A stretch of 64,000 nt of DNA from Solimonas sp. K1W22B-7 (lineage in GTDB: Bacteria > Pseudomonadota > Gammaproteobacteria > Nevskiales > Nevskiaceae), in the NCBI RefSeq assembly GCF_003428335.1, contig NZ_CP031704.1, positions 1,364,001-1,428,000 on the forward strand. The letters are read 5' to 3'. A model generated the notes under the pieces. The model was not told the origin of the DNA, ran no database searches, and saw only the letters and a list, made by a program, of their open reading frames with translations. The translations under genes and the position numbers were made by a program. Shown one piece after another: positions 8,802 to 19,473 of this stretch; position 1 is the first letter of the stretch, and each line of letters starts with the position of its first letter.

Positions 8802-10142
8802 CTACGGCAATATGAAATCCAGCGCCAGGTCCGACTTCGGCAGCAGCGTCGCCGCCTTCTCGGTGGTGGCCGTCAGCCGCAGGATCAGGTTCTCGCAGAA
8901 GATGCGGTAGTAGCGCAGCTGGCATTCGTCCGACATCTTGTCGAGCAGCGCGGCGTTGACCTGCAGCACCAGCACGTCGGTGCTGGCCACCACGCTGGCG
9001 GTGCGCTGCACGGCGTAGAGGAAGCCGATCTCGCCGAAGCAGTCGCCTTTTTCCAGCAGGGCGATCATCTGGCCGTTCTTGCGCACCTCGGCGATGCCCA
9101 TCAGCAGGATGTACAGCGCGTTGTCGGTCTCGCCCTCGCGGATGATGGTGTCGCCGGCGCGGTAGGTGACGCTGGTGCTGGCGTCCATCAATTCCGCCAG
9201 TTCCGGGCTGCGGAAGGCCTTGAAGAACTCCAGGCGGCGCAGGGAATCGTGGCTCATCTTCAGCGCCCGGCGCCGCGGGCCGCCTTCCTGGGCCAGCGGC
9301 GCCAGATCCTCGGCCAGCTTGCGGCCGCTGGGGTAGCGCGCCGCGGGGTCCTTGGCCAGCAGGCGGTTGACCACCTCGCAGACCGCGTCGGGCAGGTCCT
9401 CGCGCTTGCTCTGCACCGGCGGCGCGGGCTCGCGCTGGATGCGGGCGAACAGGGTACGGGTGTCGCGGGCAATGAATGGCGGCTCGCCGGTCAGCAGCAG
9501 GTACATGACCATGCCCAGGGAGTAGAGGTCGGCGGCCGGGGTCAGCTCGCGGCCCTCGATCTGCTCGGGCGACATGAACAGCGGCGAGCCGCTGATGCCG
9601 CCGGAGCGGTCGGCCCCGGCCAGGGCGGCGATGCCGAAGTCCATGATCTTGGGCTGGCCCGCGGGGGTCACCATGATGTTGCCGGGCTTGATGTCCTTGT
9701 GCAGCACGCCGGCGCGGTGGACGTAATCCAGGGCCAGGGCGCACTTGAGCATCAGGTCGGCCACCCGCTCGATCTTGGGCCGGGGGGCGTCGCGCTGGCA
9801 GGGGCGTTTCAGCGTCTCGCCGGCCACGAACTCCATGACCAGGTAGTTCAGGGAGCCTTCGGTGCCGGCGTCGAACAGGGTGACGATGCCGGGGTGGTGC
9901 AGGCGCCCGGCCGCGCGCGCCTCGGCGAAAAAGGCCTTCTGGAGCTGCTCGGGCAGCTCGCCGTCCAGGGTATCGGCGACCTTGATGGCCACTTCCCGCT
10001 GCACGAAGGGGTCGAATCCGCGGTAGACCCGGCCGAAGCTGCCTCGGCCCAGTTCGCCGCTGATCTCGTATTTTCCCAGCTGGCGCAGGCCGGAATCCCG
10101 GCTTTCCTGAGCCCCGCCGCCTGCCGCAGTGGCCATGTCCAC
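8802..10142 (-). CDS. Ser/Thr protein kinase fused to a cyclic-nucleotide-binding domain
   Basis: 446 residues. The kinase domain spans about 24-290: glycine loop ELGRGSFGRVY, Lys54 in AIKV, catalytic HKDIKPGN (HKD 148-150) and DFG 168-170, so it should be active. A cNMP-binding/CAP_ED domain spans about 305-430 (GDTIIREGETDNALYILLMG, GDCFGEIGFL, QRTASVVA). No membrane segment is seen, so it is a soluble kinase likely gated by cyclic nucleotide. The gene stands alone, divergent from alaS across 138 bp. The 232 bp on its downstream side (8570-8801) show no convincing gene. Confidence 0.88.
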   Translation of the reverse strand: MDMATAAGGGAQESRDSGLRQLGKYEISGELGRGSFGRVYRGFDPFVQREVAIKVADTLDGELPEQLQKAFFAEARAAGRLHHPGIVTLFDAGTEGSLNYLVMEFVAGETLKRPCQRDAPRPKIERVADLMLKCALALDYVHRAGVLHKDIKPGNIMVTPAGQPKIMDFGIAALAGADRSGGISGSPLFMSPEQIEGRELTPAADLYSLGMVMYLLLTGEPPFIARDTRTLFARIQREPAPPVQSKREDLPDAVCEVVNRLLAKDPAARYPSGRKLAEDLAPLAQEGGPRRRALKMSHDSLRRLEFFKAFRSPELAELMDASTSVTYRAGDTIIREGETDNALYILLMGIAEVRKNGQMIALLEKGDCFGEIGFLYAVQRTASVVASTDVLVLQVNAALLDKMSDECQLRYYRIFCENLILRLTATTEKAATLLPKSDLALDFILP

Positions 10143-10280
10143 CCCCTGTCCGGCCCATTATGGGCCAAGCCGGACCCCCGGGGTGGGACGGCTTTTGTGG
10201 CGGCAGGTCAACAGCTTGGCTAACATAACGCCCCTTTTTGTCCCCCCGGCTTTTCAAACCAAGTTCCCCGCGCAGGTCCC

Positions 10281-12926
<2,646 letters not shown>

Positions 12927-12931
12927 GACAT

Positions 12932-12986
12932 GTAGGAGCCAGCTTGCTGGCGACCTCTATCGGGTCGCCAGCAAGCTGGCTCCTAC
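12932..12986. repeat. REP-like palindrome between alaS and lysC
   Basis: Two perfectly complementary 23-base arms (12932-12954 and 12964-12986; first arm GTAGGAGCCAGCTTGCTGGC...) are separated by 9 bases. The sequence is of the pseudomonad REP type (GTAGGAGC...GCTTGCTGGCGA). It could slow polymerase or protect the alaS mRNA end. Confidence 0.88.
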
Positions 12987-13006
12987 CTAAATAGGAAACG
13001 TTGCAG

Positions 13007-14227
13007 ATGGCATTGATTGTTCAGAAATATGGTGGCACCTCGATGGGCTCGGTCGAGCGCATCGAGCATGTCGCCAACAAGGTGGCGTCCTTCCACAAGC
13101 AGGGGCACCAGGTGGTGGTGGTGGTGTCGGCGATGTCCGGCGAGACCGACCGCCTGCTCAAGCTGGCCAAGGCCATCGACCCCAAGGGCAGCCAGCGCGA
13201 GTTCGACCAGATCGCCGCCACCGGCGAGCAGGTCACGATCGCGCTGCTGGCGATCGCGCTGCAGAAGGCCGGCGTGCAGAGCCGCTCCTTCACCGGCTGG
13301 CAGGTGCCGATCCGCACCGACGCCGCGCACATGAAGGCGCGCATCCAGGGTATCGACCCCGAGAACCTGCTGGCGGCCTGCAAGGCCGGCATCGTGCCGG
13401 TGGTGGCCGGCTTCCAGGGCATCACCGACGACGGCAGCGTCAGCACGCTGGGCCGCGGCGGCTCCGACACCACCGGCGTGGCGCTGGCCGCCGCGCTGAA
13501 GGCCGACGAGTGCCAGATCTACACCGACGTCGATGGTGTCTACACCACCGACCCGCGCGTCGAGCCCAAGGCCCGCCGCCTGGACAAGATCACCTTCGAG
13601 GAAATGCTGGAGATGGCGAGCCTCGGCTCCAAGGTCCTGCAGATCCGTTCCGTTGAATTCGCGGGCAAGTACAAGGTCCCGCTGCGCGTGCTGTCCACCT
13701 TCGTGGACGGTCCGGGCACCCTGATCACGCTTGAGGACAACCGCATGGAAGAACCGCTCATCTCCGGCATCGCATTCAGCCGGGACGAATCCCAGATCAC
13801 CGTCACCGGCGTGCCGGACAAGCCCGGCGTGGCCGCGGCCATCCTCGGCCCCGTGGGCGACGCCAATGTCGAAGTCGACATGATCGTGCAGAACATCGGC
13901 GCCGACGGCAGCACCGACTTCACCTTCACCGTGGCGCGCGGCGACCACGACAAGGCGCTGGAGATCATCAAGCGCGTGGCGGGCGAACTGGGTGCCAAGG
14001 GCGTCGCCGGCGCCACCGACATCGTCAAGGTGTCGGTCGTGGGCGTGGGCATGCGCAGCCACGCCGGCATCGCCTCGCAGATGTTCAAGGCGCTGGCCGT
14101 GGCCGGCATCAACATCCGCATGATCTCGACCTCGGAGATCAAGATTTCCGTGGTCATCAACCAGGACTACCTCGAGCTCGCCGTGCGAACTCTTCACAAG
14201 GCTTTCGGTCTGGAAGAGAAGAAGTAG
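13007..14227 (+). CDS. lysC: Aspartokinase (LysC type, C-terminal ACT domains)
   Basis: 406 residues. It phosphorylates L-aspartate, the first step to lysine, threonine and methionine. KYGGTSMGS at the N-terminus is the kinase signature; an amino-acid kinase domain covers residues 1-240 and two ACT domains cover about 265-400 (ITVTGVPDKPGVAAAIL; VSVVGVGMRSHAGIA), so feedback inhibition is expected. The ATG at 13007 has AGGAA about 10 bases upstream and is preferred over a TTG at 13001. Confidence 0.97.
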   Translation: MALIVQKYGGTSMGSVERIEHVANKVASFHKQGHQVVVVVSAMSGETDRLLKLAKAIDPKGSQREFDQIAATGEQVTIALLAIALQKAGVQSRSFTGWQVPIRTDAAHMKARIQGIDPENLLAACKAGIVPVVAGFQGITDDGSVSTLGRGGSDTTGVALAAALKADECQIYTDVDGVYTTDPRVEPKARRLDKITFEEMLEMASLGSKVLQIRSVEFAGKYKVPLRVLSTFVDGPGTLITLEDNRMEEPLISGIAFSRDESQITVTGVPDKPGVAAAILGPVGDANVEVDMIVQNIGADGSTDFTFTVARGDHDKALEIIKRVAGELGAKGVAGATDIVKVSVVGVGMRSHAGIASQMFKALAVAGINIRMISTSEIKISVVINQDYLELAVRTLHKAFGLEEKK

Positions 14228-14242
14228 GCGTCGGGCTGGCTG

Positions 14243-14276
14243 CCCGGTTCCGCCCGGCTCGCCGGGCGGAACCGGG
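14243..14276 (+). terminator. Long GC-rich hairpin after lysC
   Basis: Near-perfect 16-bp arms (CCCGGTTCCGCCCGGC and its complement) around a 2-base loop, 15 bases after the lysC stop. There is no T-tract, so it may be a Rho-assisted or processing structure rather than a classical terminator. Confidence 0.55.
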
Positions 14277-14396
14277 AGCAAACGGTAGGATACAGCCGCC
14301 CAACGGTCTTATCCACAGGCGGCTGCGATTTTTTGGGGGCTACCCACAGCCCCTGCTTGCGCCCGAGACTGCTACGCAGGACAAGGAGAGAGCGGG

Positions 14397-14606
14397 ATGC
14401 TCATTTTGACTCGGCGCGTAGGCGAAACCGTCATGATCGGCGAAGACATCGTCGTCACGGTTCTTGGTATCAAGGGCAACCAGGTGCGCATCGGCGTACA
14501 GGCGCCCAAGAACGTCGCGGTCCACCGCGAGGAACTGCTCAAGCGCATCAACGAGGGCGAAGCCGCCCCGGTCCAGGACGTCCGTCCGGCCCGCGTCGGC
14601 TCCTGA
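14397..14606 (+). CDS. csrA: Carbon storage regulator CsrA/RsmA
   Basis: 69 residues. A dimeric RNA-binding regulator that controls translation and stability of mRNAs with GGA motifs. The whole protein matches the family: [44 protein letters not shown]. The RNA-binding positions L4, R6, R7 and R44 region are intact. AAGGAGAG lies just upstream of the ATG. Position between lysC and tRNA genes is the standard gammaproteobacterial arrangement. Confidence 0.97.
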   Translation: MLILTRRVGETVMIGEDIVVTVLGIKGNQVRIGVQAPKNVAVHREELLKRINEGEAAPVQDVRPARVGS

Positions 14607-14695
14607 AATCCGCGGCAACCCCGCGTAAACCTTGTTTCTGCCAGTTTTTTCTTTACCTTCCCCCCACGGGCCGTTAGAATCCCGCCCCTCGTAAT

Positions 14696-14772
14696 GCGCC
14701 CGTAGCTCAGCTGGATAGAGCACTTGGCTACGAACTAAGGGGTCGGAGGTTCGAATCCTTCCGGGCGCACCA
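14696..14772 (+). tRNA. tRNA-Arg(ACG)
   Basis: 77 nt with encoded CCA. The acceptor stem GCGCCCG pairs with CGGGCGC. The anticodon arm is CTTGG-CTACGAA-CTAAG with anticodon ACG. The T-arm GGAGGTTCGAATCCTTCC is intact. It is identical to the copy at 15181. Confidence 0.97.
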
Positions 14773-14802
14773 TTCGAGGAAAAAAGCGTCAGCAACAGTC
14801 CC

Positions 14803-14895
14803 GGACAGATGGCCGAGTGGACGAAGGCGCGCCCCTGCTAAGGGCGTATATGGTTTATAGCCGTATCGAGGGTTCGAATCCCTCTCTGTCCGCCA
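14803..14895 (+). tRNA. tRNA-Ser(GCT)
   Basis: 93 nt with encoded CCA and a long variable arm, as expected for a class II serine tRNA. The acceptor GGACAGA pairs with TCTGTCC. The anticodon loop CTGCTAA gives GCT. The D-arm GGCCGAGTGG is present. Confidence 0.96.
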
Positions 14896-14945
14896 GTTTT
14901 GAGCAGTAGGTTGCCGATAGGGCAGTAGCCCCATCGAGTGTCGGA

Positions 14946-15156
14946 AGGGATTCGAACCCTCGATACGCAAGCATTGGGTTCGACCGGGCCGCATAGCGGA
15001 CCGGTGTCGCTCCGCAAGGGGCGACCCCGAGCAGAGCGAGGGGCAAGCGCCGCAGGCGCGCAGCCATCCCTCTCTGTCCGCCAAACACGCTTCGTGGATG
15101 CTTGAAAGGGCCGCTAGCCCGATCGAGTGCAGGAAGAGGGATTTCGAACCCTCGAT
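14946..15156. repeat. Scattered tRNA-Ser fragments (inverted and direct)
   Basis: 14946-14967 is an exact 22-base inverted copy of the tRNA-Ser T-arm (14862-14883). 15066-15083 is an exact 18-base direct copy of its 3' end including CCA (14878-14895). 15136-15156 is a second inverted T-arm copy with one extra T. The two inverted pieces share a wider repeat unit (ATCGAGTG, GGAAG, then the T-arm). These look like scars of repeated integration or recombination at the tRNA 3' end. The rest of 14896-15180 holds no gene. Confidence 0.75.
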
Positions 15157-15180
15157 GAAGAACAAGCAGCATCGTTTCAT

Positions 15181-15257
15181 GCGCCCGTAGCTCAGCTGGA
15201 TAGAGCACTTGGCTACGAACTAAGGGGTCGGAGGTTCGAATCCTTCCGGGCGCACCA
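15181..15257 (+). tRNA. tRNA-Arg(ACG), second copy
   Basis: 77 nt, base-for-base identical to the tRNA at 14696, with encoded CCA. It lies past the tRNA-Ser fragments and just before a strong terminator, so it closes the tRNA operon. Confidence 0.97.
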
Positions 15258-15260
15258 TTG

Positions 15261-15308
15261 TTGGAAATGAAAAAGGCCTCGCTTTGCGAGGCCTTTTTCA
15301 TTTCCAAA
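15261..15308. terminator. Strong bidirectional terminator after the tRNA operon
   Basis: A 21-bp near-perfect stem (TTGGAAATGAAAAAGGCCTC and its complement) around a TTTG loop, A-rich on one side and T-rich on the other, so it can work on both strands. Confidence 0.9.
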
Positions 15309-15342
15309 AGAGATGTCCGAAGGATTCACTCCGACGGAGGTT

Positions 15343-15432
15343 GGACGGGCCATCCATGGCCCGTCCCCCGCGGCGTCCCGCCGCGGGGCTGCGCGGCAAG
15401 CCGCGCGCTCAATCCGGCAATCCTGCCGGATT
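15343..15432. repeat. Cluster of four consecutive hairpins
   Basis: Four adjacent palindromes of different sequence follow almost without spacers: 15343-15366 (GGACGGGCC...), 15366-15388 (CCCCGCGGCG...), 15391-15406 (GCGCGGC...) and 15411-15432 (AATCCGGCA...). A short GTCGAATCCCTCTCGAC palindrome follows at 15433-15449. The segment lies between the tRNA terminator and the toxin-antitoxin pair and has no coding potential. Confidence 0.75.
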
Positions 15433-15473
15433 GTCGAATCCCTCTCGACCTTGGTGACTTGGGTCGGCCCGGT

Positions 15474-15812
15474 TCATTCTGGAGCGGATTCCTTATCGTC
15501 CTGCAACCAGGCGGGGATGTCCGCCCGGGCATCGAGGACGCGCCAGACGTCGAGGTGGTCGTCCTGCTCGCGGTAGAACACCAGGAACGGATAGCGGCGC
15601 AGCGGCCAGCTGCGCAGGCCGGGTAAATCCATTTCGAAGGCGTAGCGGGAGGAGCCCGTAGCTGGGTGGCGCTCCAGATGGGAGTAGGCGCGTTCCAGTT
15701 CCGCGATGAAGCCGAGAGCGGCTTCTGCGGCACCTTCGCTCAGATAGTGGTCGATCGCGTTTTCGACATCCCGGTTCGCCAGTTCACGGGGGACGACCGG
15801 TTTCGGCGTCAT
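15474..15812 (-). CDS. ParE/RelE-superfamily toxin
   Basis: 112 residues. The ParE pattern is visible: N-terminal helices (DVENAIDHYLSEGAAEAALGFIAELERAYSHLERHP), GSSRY and a C-terminal beta sheet (GLRSWPLRRYPFLVFYREQDD...LDVWRVLDARADIP). ParE toxins poison gyrase; this target is inferred. Its start overlaps the antitoxin stop as ATGA, the usual coupling of these pairs. Confidence 0.9.
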   Translation of the reverse strand: MTPKPVVPRELANRDVENAIDHYLSEGAAEAALGFIAELERAYSHLERHPATGSSRYAFEMDLPGLRSWPLRRYPFLVFYREQDDHLDVWRVLDARADIPAWLQDDKESAPE

Positions 15813-16045
15813 GCCGGCCGGCGGGCGACGCGCTGGCGCAGGCTGTCAAACCACTTCGCATCCGCGGGCGCTGCAGGTGCTGAGCCCGCACCTGCCAGCA
15901 GGAGCTGACGCAGATTCTGGCGCTCCAGGTCCTTGCGGATCAGTTCGCGGATGTACTCGCTGCTGGTGCCATAGCCGCGGTCCTGAACCTGTGAGTCCAC
16001 GAAGGACTTGAGCGATTCGGGCAGGGAGATATTCATGGTGCTCAT
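15809..16045 (-). CDS. ParD-like ribbon-helix-helix antitoxin
   Basis: 78 residues. The N-terminal ribbon-helix-helix (MNISLPESLKSFVDSQV, then YGTSSEYIRELIRKDLE) matches ParD/CC2985-type antitoxins and should bind its own promoter. The C-terminal half would wrap the toxin. The start ATG at 16045 has AGGA about 7 bases upstream; the ATG three codons on is possible. It is the first gene of the pair. Confidence 0.9.
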   Translation of the reverse strand: MSTMNISLPESLKSFVDSQVQDRGYGTSSEYIRELIRKDLERQNLRQLLLAGAGSAPAAPADAKWFDSLRQRVARRPA

Positions 16046-16085
16046 GAACTGATCCTGCGCGCTTTGGCAAAATTTGGCAAGAATT

Positions 16086-16112
16086 AAAAGGCCCCGCAGA
16101 GCGGGGCCTTTT
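16086..16112. terminator. Terminator between the SDR gene and parDE
   Basis: AAAAGGCCCCG / CGGGGCCTTTT stem with a short loop, A/T-flanked on both sides. It ends the SDR gene, read leftward. Confidence 0.8.
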
Positions 16113-16129
16113 GCTGCGCCTGATGCGCC

Positions 16130-16903
16130 TTACAGGAACATCCCGCCCGAAGCCTCGATCCGCTGGGCATTGATCCAGCGGTTCTCCGGCGCCAGCAGCA
16201 GGGCGATGACGCCGCCGATGTCGTCGGGCACGCCCACCCGGCCCAGCGCCGTCTGCGAGGCGACGAAGGCGTTGAGCTGGGCGTTGTCGCGCACCGCCCC
16301 GCCGCCGAAGTCGGTCTCGATCGCGCCGGGGGCGACGATGTTCACGGCGATGCCGCGGGCGCCCAGTTCCTTGGCCTGGTAGCGGGTCAGCACTTCCATG
16401 GCGCCCTTCATCGCGGCATAGGCCGAGTAGCCGGGCAGGGCGAAGCGCGCCAGGCCGCTGGAGATGTTGACGATGCGGCCGCCGTCGCGCAGCAGCGGCA
16501 GCAGCTTCTGGGTCAGGAAGAACGGGCCCTTGAACTGGATGTTCACCAGCTCGTCGAACTGCTGCTCGGTGGTGTCGGCAAAGCTGGCGTGGATGCCGAT
16601 GCCGGCGTTGTTGACCAGGGAGTCGAAGCGCTCGCGCTGCCAGTGGGCGGCCAGGGCCTGGCGGACCTGGGTGGCGAAGACCTCGAAGCTGCCTGCGTCG
16701 GCCACGTCCAGCGGCAGCGCCACGGCGCGGCGGCCCAGGGCGGCGATCTCGGCCACTACCGCCTCGGCCTCGGTGCTGCGGCTGCGGTAGGTCAGGATCA
16801 CGTCGTTGCCCTTGGCGGCCAGAGCCAGCGCGGTGTTGCGGCCCAGGCCGCGGCTGCCGCCGGTGACCAGGGCGATGGGGGTGGGGGTATCGGTGGTGCT
16901 CAT
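16130..16903 (-). CDS. SDR-family oxidoreductase
   Basis: 257 residues. A classical short-chain dehydrogenase: NADP-binding ALVTGGSRGLGRNTALALA, NNAGIG, active-site Ser in NISSG and YSAYAAMKG (YxxxK), ending with the tail WINAQRIEASGGMFL. The substrate is unknown. The start at 16903 has AAGGAGA at ideal spacing, better than the ATG at 16966, which lies inside the operator. It is divergent from a LysR gene, which probably controls it. Confidence 0.92.
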   Translation of the reverse strand: MSTTDTPTPIALVTGGSRGLGRNTALALAAKGNDVILTYRSRSTEAEAVVAEIAALGRRAVALPLDVADAGSFEVFATQVRQALAAHWQRERFDSLVNNAGIGIHASFADTTEQQFDELVNIQFKGPFFLTQKLLPLLRDGGRIVNISSGLARFALPGYSAYAAMKGAMEVLTRYQAKELGARGIAVNIVAPGAIETDFGGGAVRDNAQLNAFVASQTALGRVGVPDDIGGVIALLLAPENRWINAQRIEASGGMFL

Positions 16904-16952
16904 GGGAATCTCCTTGTCGGGGCCGGGTGCGTCCCGGGTGAGCAGCACTTTA

Positions 16953-16966
16953 TTGTCTGCAGACAA
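16953..16966. promoter_or_regulatory. Probable LysR-type operator
   Basis: A perfect 14-bp palindrome TTGTCTGCAGACAA lies in the 124-bp divergent gap between the SDR and LysR genes. A related half-site TTGTCT recurs at 16976. The location and dyad symmetry suit LysR binding. Confidence 0.5.
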
Positions 16967-17027
16967 GTCGATAAATTGTCTCCAATTGATTTATCTGTTC
17001 GCAGAAAACGAACAATCGGAGCAGGGC

Positions 17028-17936
17028 ATGAACCGGCTGGAAGCGATGCAGACCTTCGTGCGGGTGGCCGAGCTGGGCAGCTTCACCCGCGCCGCCGAGG
17101 CCCTGGGCCTGCCCAAGGCCAGCGTCTCCACCGCCGTGCAGCAGCTGGAGGCGGCGCTGGGCACGCGCCTGCTGCACCGGACCACGCGGCGCGTCGGGAT
17201 GACCCAGGACGGCCGGGTCTTCCATGAGCGCGCCCGCGACCTGCTGGACGACATGGAGGAGCTGCAGTCGCTGTTCCGGCAGGGTGGGCAGGCCCTGCGC
17301 GGGCGCCTGCGGGTGGACATGTCCAGCGGCCTGGCGCGCAACTTCATCCTGCCGCGCCTGCCGCAGTTCCTGGAGGCTCATCCCGGGCTGGAACTGGAGC
17401 TGAGCAGCACCGACCGCCGCGTCGACCTGGTGCGCGAGGGCTTCGACTGCGTGCTGCGCGTCGGCACCCTGGCCGACAGCAGCCTGATCGCCCGCCCGCT
17501 GGGGGCCTTCCGCATCGCCAACTGCGCCAGCCCGGCCTACCTGCGCCGCCACGGCACGCCGCAGGCCCTGGAAGACCTGGCCAGCCACCGCCTGATCCAC
17601 TACGTGCCCAACCTGGGGGCCCGGCCGGACGGCTTCGAGTACCGCGACGGGGAGGGCTACCGCAGCCTGCCGATGGCCGGGGCGCTCACGGTCAACAACG
17701 CCGAGTCCTACCAGGGCGCCTGCCTGGCCGGCCTGGGCATCATCCAGGCGCCCGCCGCGGGCGTGCAGCATCTGCTGGCCCAGGGCAGCCTGGTGGAACT
17801 GCTGCCGCAGCTGCGCGCCGAGCCCATGCCGGTGAGCCTGCTCTACGCCAACCGCCGCAACCTGCCGCGCCGCGTCCAGGCTTTCATGGACTGGGCGGCG
17901 GCCACGCTGCAGCCGCATCTGGATCCGTTGATGTGA
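17028..17936 (+). CDS. LysR-family transcriptional regulator
   Basis: 302 residues. The N-terminal winged HTH covers residues 1-60 (MNRLEAMQTFVRVAELGSF, AAEALGLPKASVSTAVQQLE, LLHRTTRRV). A periplasmic-binding-protein-like effector domain follows from about 90 (LRGRLRVDMSSGLARNFILP). It belongs to the group with divergent SDR or quinone-reductase targets. The ATG at 17028 gives the standard N-terminus; an upstream extension to 16806 would run through the SDR gene. Confidence 0.93.
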   Translation: MNRLEAMQTFVRVAELGSFTRAAEALGLPKASVSTAVQQLEAALGTRLLHRTTRRVGMTQDGRVFHERARDLLDDMEELQSLFRQGGQALRGRLRVDMSSGLARNFILPRLPQFLEAHPGLELELSSTDRRVDLVREGFDCVLRVGTLADSSLIARPLGAFRIANCASPAYLRRHGTPQALEDLASHRLIHYVPNLGARPDGFEYRDGEGYRSLPMAGALTVNNAESYQGACLAGLGIIQAPAAGVQHLLAQGSLVELLPQLRAEPMPVSLLYANRRNLPRRVQAFMDWAAATLQPHLDPLM

Positions 17937-18080
17937 ACAATTATTCGGCCATTCATCAGTTCTTACATGCAATAGGCCGTGTATGCTATTGACGGCGCAG
18001 CACAAATTGTGGGAAACAAGCGCCTTAACGAGATCTATACAAGACTGCTGTACGGTCGCGAACGACAAACGAGGACTGAC

Positions 18081-19463
18081 ATGCGTTTGAGGAAGACACC
18101 CGGCGCGGGGGGAGTTGCGCGGGCTGTCCTGGGGGCGATGCTGTTGGTGGGCTTCCAGGCGGTGGCTTCGGCGCAGGGACAGGCCGATCTCCTCTCGGTG
18201 TACAGCGACGCGCTGGAGCGCAATCCGCAGTATCGCGCGGACGCCGCGCAATACCGCGCTGCCCAGGAACTGGTGCCCGCCGCCTTCGGCAAGCTGCTGC
18301 CGCAGATTGGCCTGCGCGCACGCTACGAGCACATCTGGGAAAACATCGAAGGCCAGTACTACAACGTCTCGAGCTTCGAGTTCGACGACGACTACGACCG
18401 CCGCGGCTACGGCGGCGTGGTGCAGCAGGTGATCTACAACGGTTCGACCTGGGCCGAGCTCGACGCGGCCAAGCTGCGCGTCGCGCAGGCCGGCTTCGCG
18501 CTGGAAGGGCGGCAGGACGAACTGGGCGTGACGGTGGTGGAGGCCTACTTCGCGTCGCTGGGCGCGGCCGAGGGCCTGCGCTTCGCCAACGCCGAAGTCG
18601 AAAGCCTGCGCCAGGAATCCGAGCAGACCAGTGCGCGCGCCGACGCCGGCCTGGCGCTGGAAGCCGACAAGCAGATCGCGCTGGCCACCTATGAACTGGC
18701 GCTGGCCAAGCAGGCCGAAGCCAGCTCGCTGGTGCAGAGCACCAAGCTGCGCCTGGAGAACCTCACCGGCAAGCGCTACGACACGCTCAAGCTGCTGCCC
18801 TCCGACGTGGCGCTGGAACTGCCGCAGCCGATGGACGAGAACTCCTGGATCGAGCGTGCGCGCACCCACAATGCCTACGTGCTGGCACGCACCGCCGGCC
18901 TGGAAGTGGCACGCAAGGAACTCACGAGTGCCAAGCGCGAGCGCTGGCCGCGCCTCAACGCCCAGGGCACCGCCTTCTGGGACCACTACGGCGGTGGCGT
19001 GGTCGGCGAACGTGACGAGGAAGAACAGCGCGTCGGCGTGATCCTGGATCTGCCGCTCTATTCCGGCGGCCAGGTCAGCGCCAAGATCGATGCCTCCAAG
19101 GCCACGCTCACCGGTGCCGAGGCACTGCTGGAGCAGGCCCGTGCCGAGGCGGTGCAAAACACCCGCCAGGCCTACCTCACGATCACCACCGGCCTGCTCA
19201 AGGCCGCGGGCCTGAAGCGCGCGGTCGACGCCGCCAACGCGGCCGAGCAGGCCACCCGCGCCGCTTATGAAGCCGGCACGCGCACCAACGCCGACCTGCT
19301 GCAGTCCATCGGCACGCGCTACGACGCCGAGCGCAACTACGCCCTGATCCGCTACCGCATCCTTCACGCCAGCGTACAGCTGCGCGCCGCCTCCGGCACC
19401 CTGGTGACGGCCGACCTGATCGGCCTGAACCGCCTGCTGCAGACCGGTGAGCTGGCTCCGTAA
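18081..19463 (+). CDS. TolC-family outer-membrane efflux protein
   Basis: 460 residues. A signal peptide (about 1-30, cleavage near ASAQG) is followed by two TolC repeats: coiled-coil segments (LLSVYSDALERNPQYRADAA; VEAYFASLGAAEGLRFANAE) and membrane strands (VQQVIYNGSTWAELDAAKLR; GVILDLPLYSGGQVSAKID). It forms the outer-membrane channel of a tripartite exporter or type I secretion system. The ATG at 18081 has GAGGA upstream and puts the signal peptide at the N-terminus. The adaptor gene starts 10 bases after its stop. Confidence 0.95.
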   Translation: MRLRKTPGAGGVARAVLGAMLLVGFQAVASAQGQADLLSVYSDALERNPQYRADAAQYRAAQELVPAAFGKLLPQIGLRARYEHIWENIEGQYYNVSSFEFDDDYDRRGYGGVVQQVIYNGSTWAELDAAKLRVAQAGFALEGRQDELGVTVVEAYFASLGAAEGLRFANAEVESLRQESEQTSARADAGLALEADKQIALATYELALAKQAEASSLVQSTKLRLENLTGKRYDTLKLLPSDVALELPQPMDENSWIERARTHNAYVLARTAGLEVARKELTSAKRERWPRLNAQGTAFWDHYGGGVVGERDEEEQRVGVILDLPLYSGGQVSAKIDASKATLTGAEALLEQARAEAVQNTRQAYLTITTGLLKAAGLKRAVDAANAAEQATRAAYEAGTRTNADLLQSIGTRYDAERNYALIRYRILHASVQLRAASGTLVTADLIGLNRLLQTGELAP

Positions 19464-19473
19464 GGGTTCAGGA

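Noticed and set aside
14340-15307. Minus-strand frames across the tRNA genes with GRIRTSDPLVRSQVLYPAEL and REGFEPSIRL
   Set aside because: These are well-known spurious translations of the reverse strand of tRNA-Arg and tRNA-Ser and occur in many genomes.
15347-15432. Hairpin cluster considered as a CRISPR or integron attC array
   Set aside because: The palindromes are unrelated in sequence and abut directly, with no unique spacers and no integrase gene nearby.
16950-19367. 805-residue minus-strand frame across the LysR and tolC genes
   Set aside because: It crosses two well-supported genes and their promoter and has no recognisable domain.
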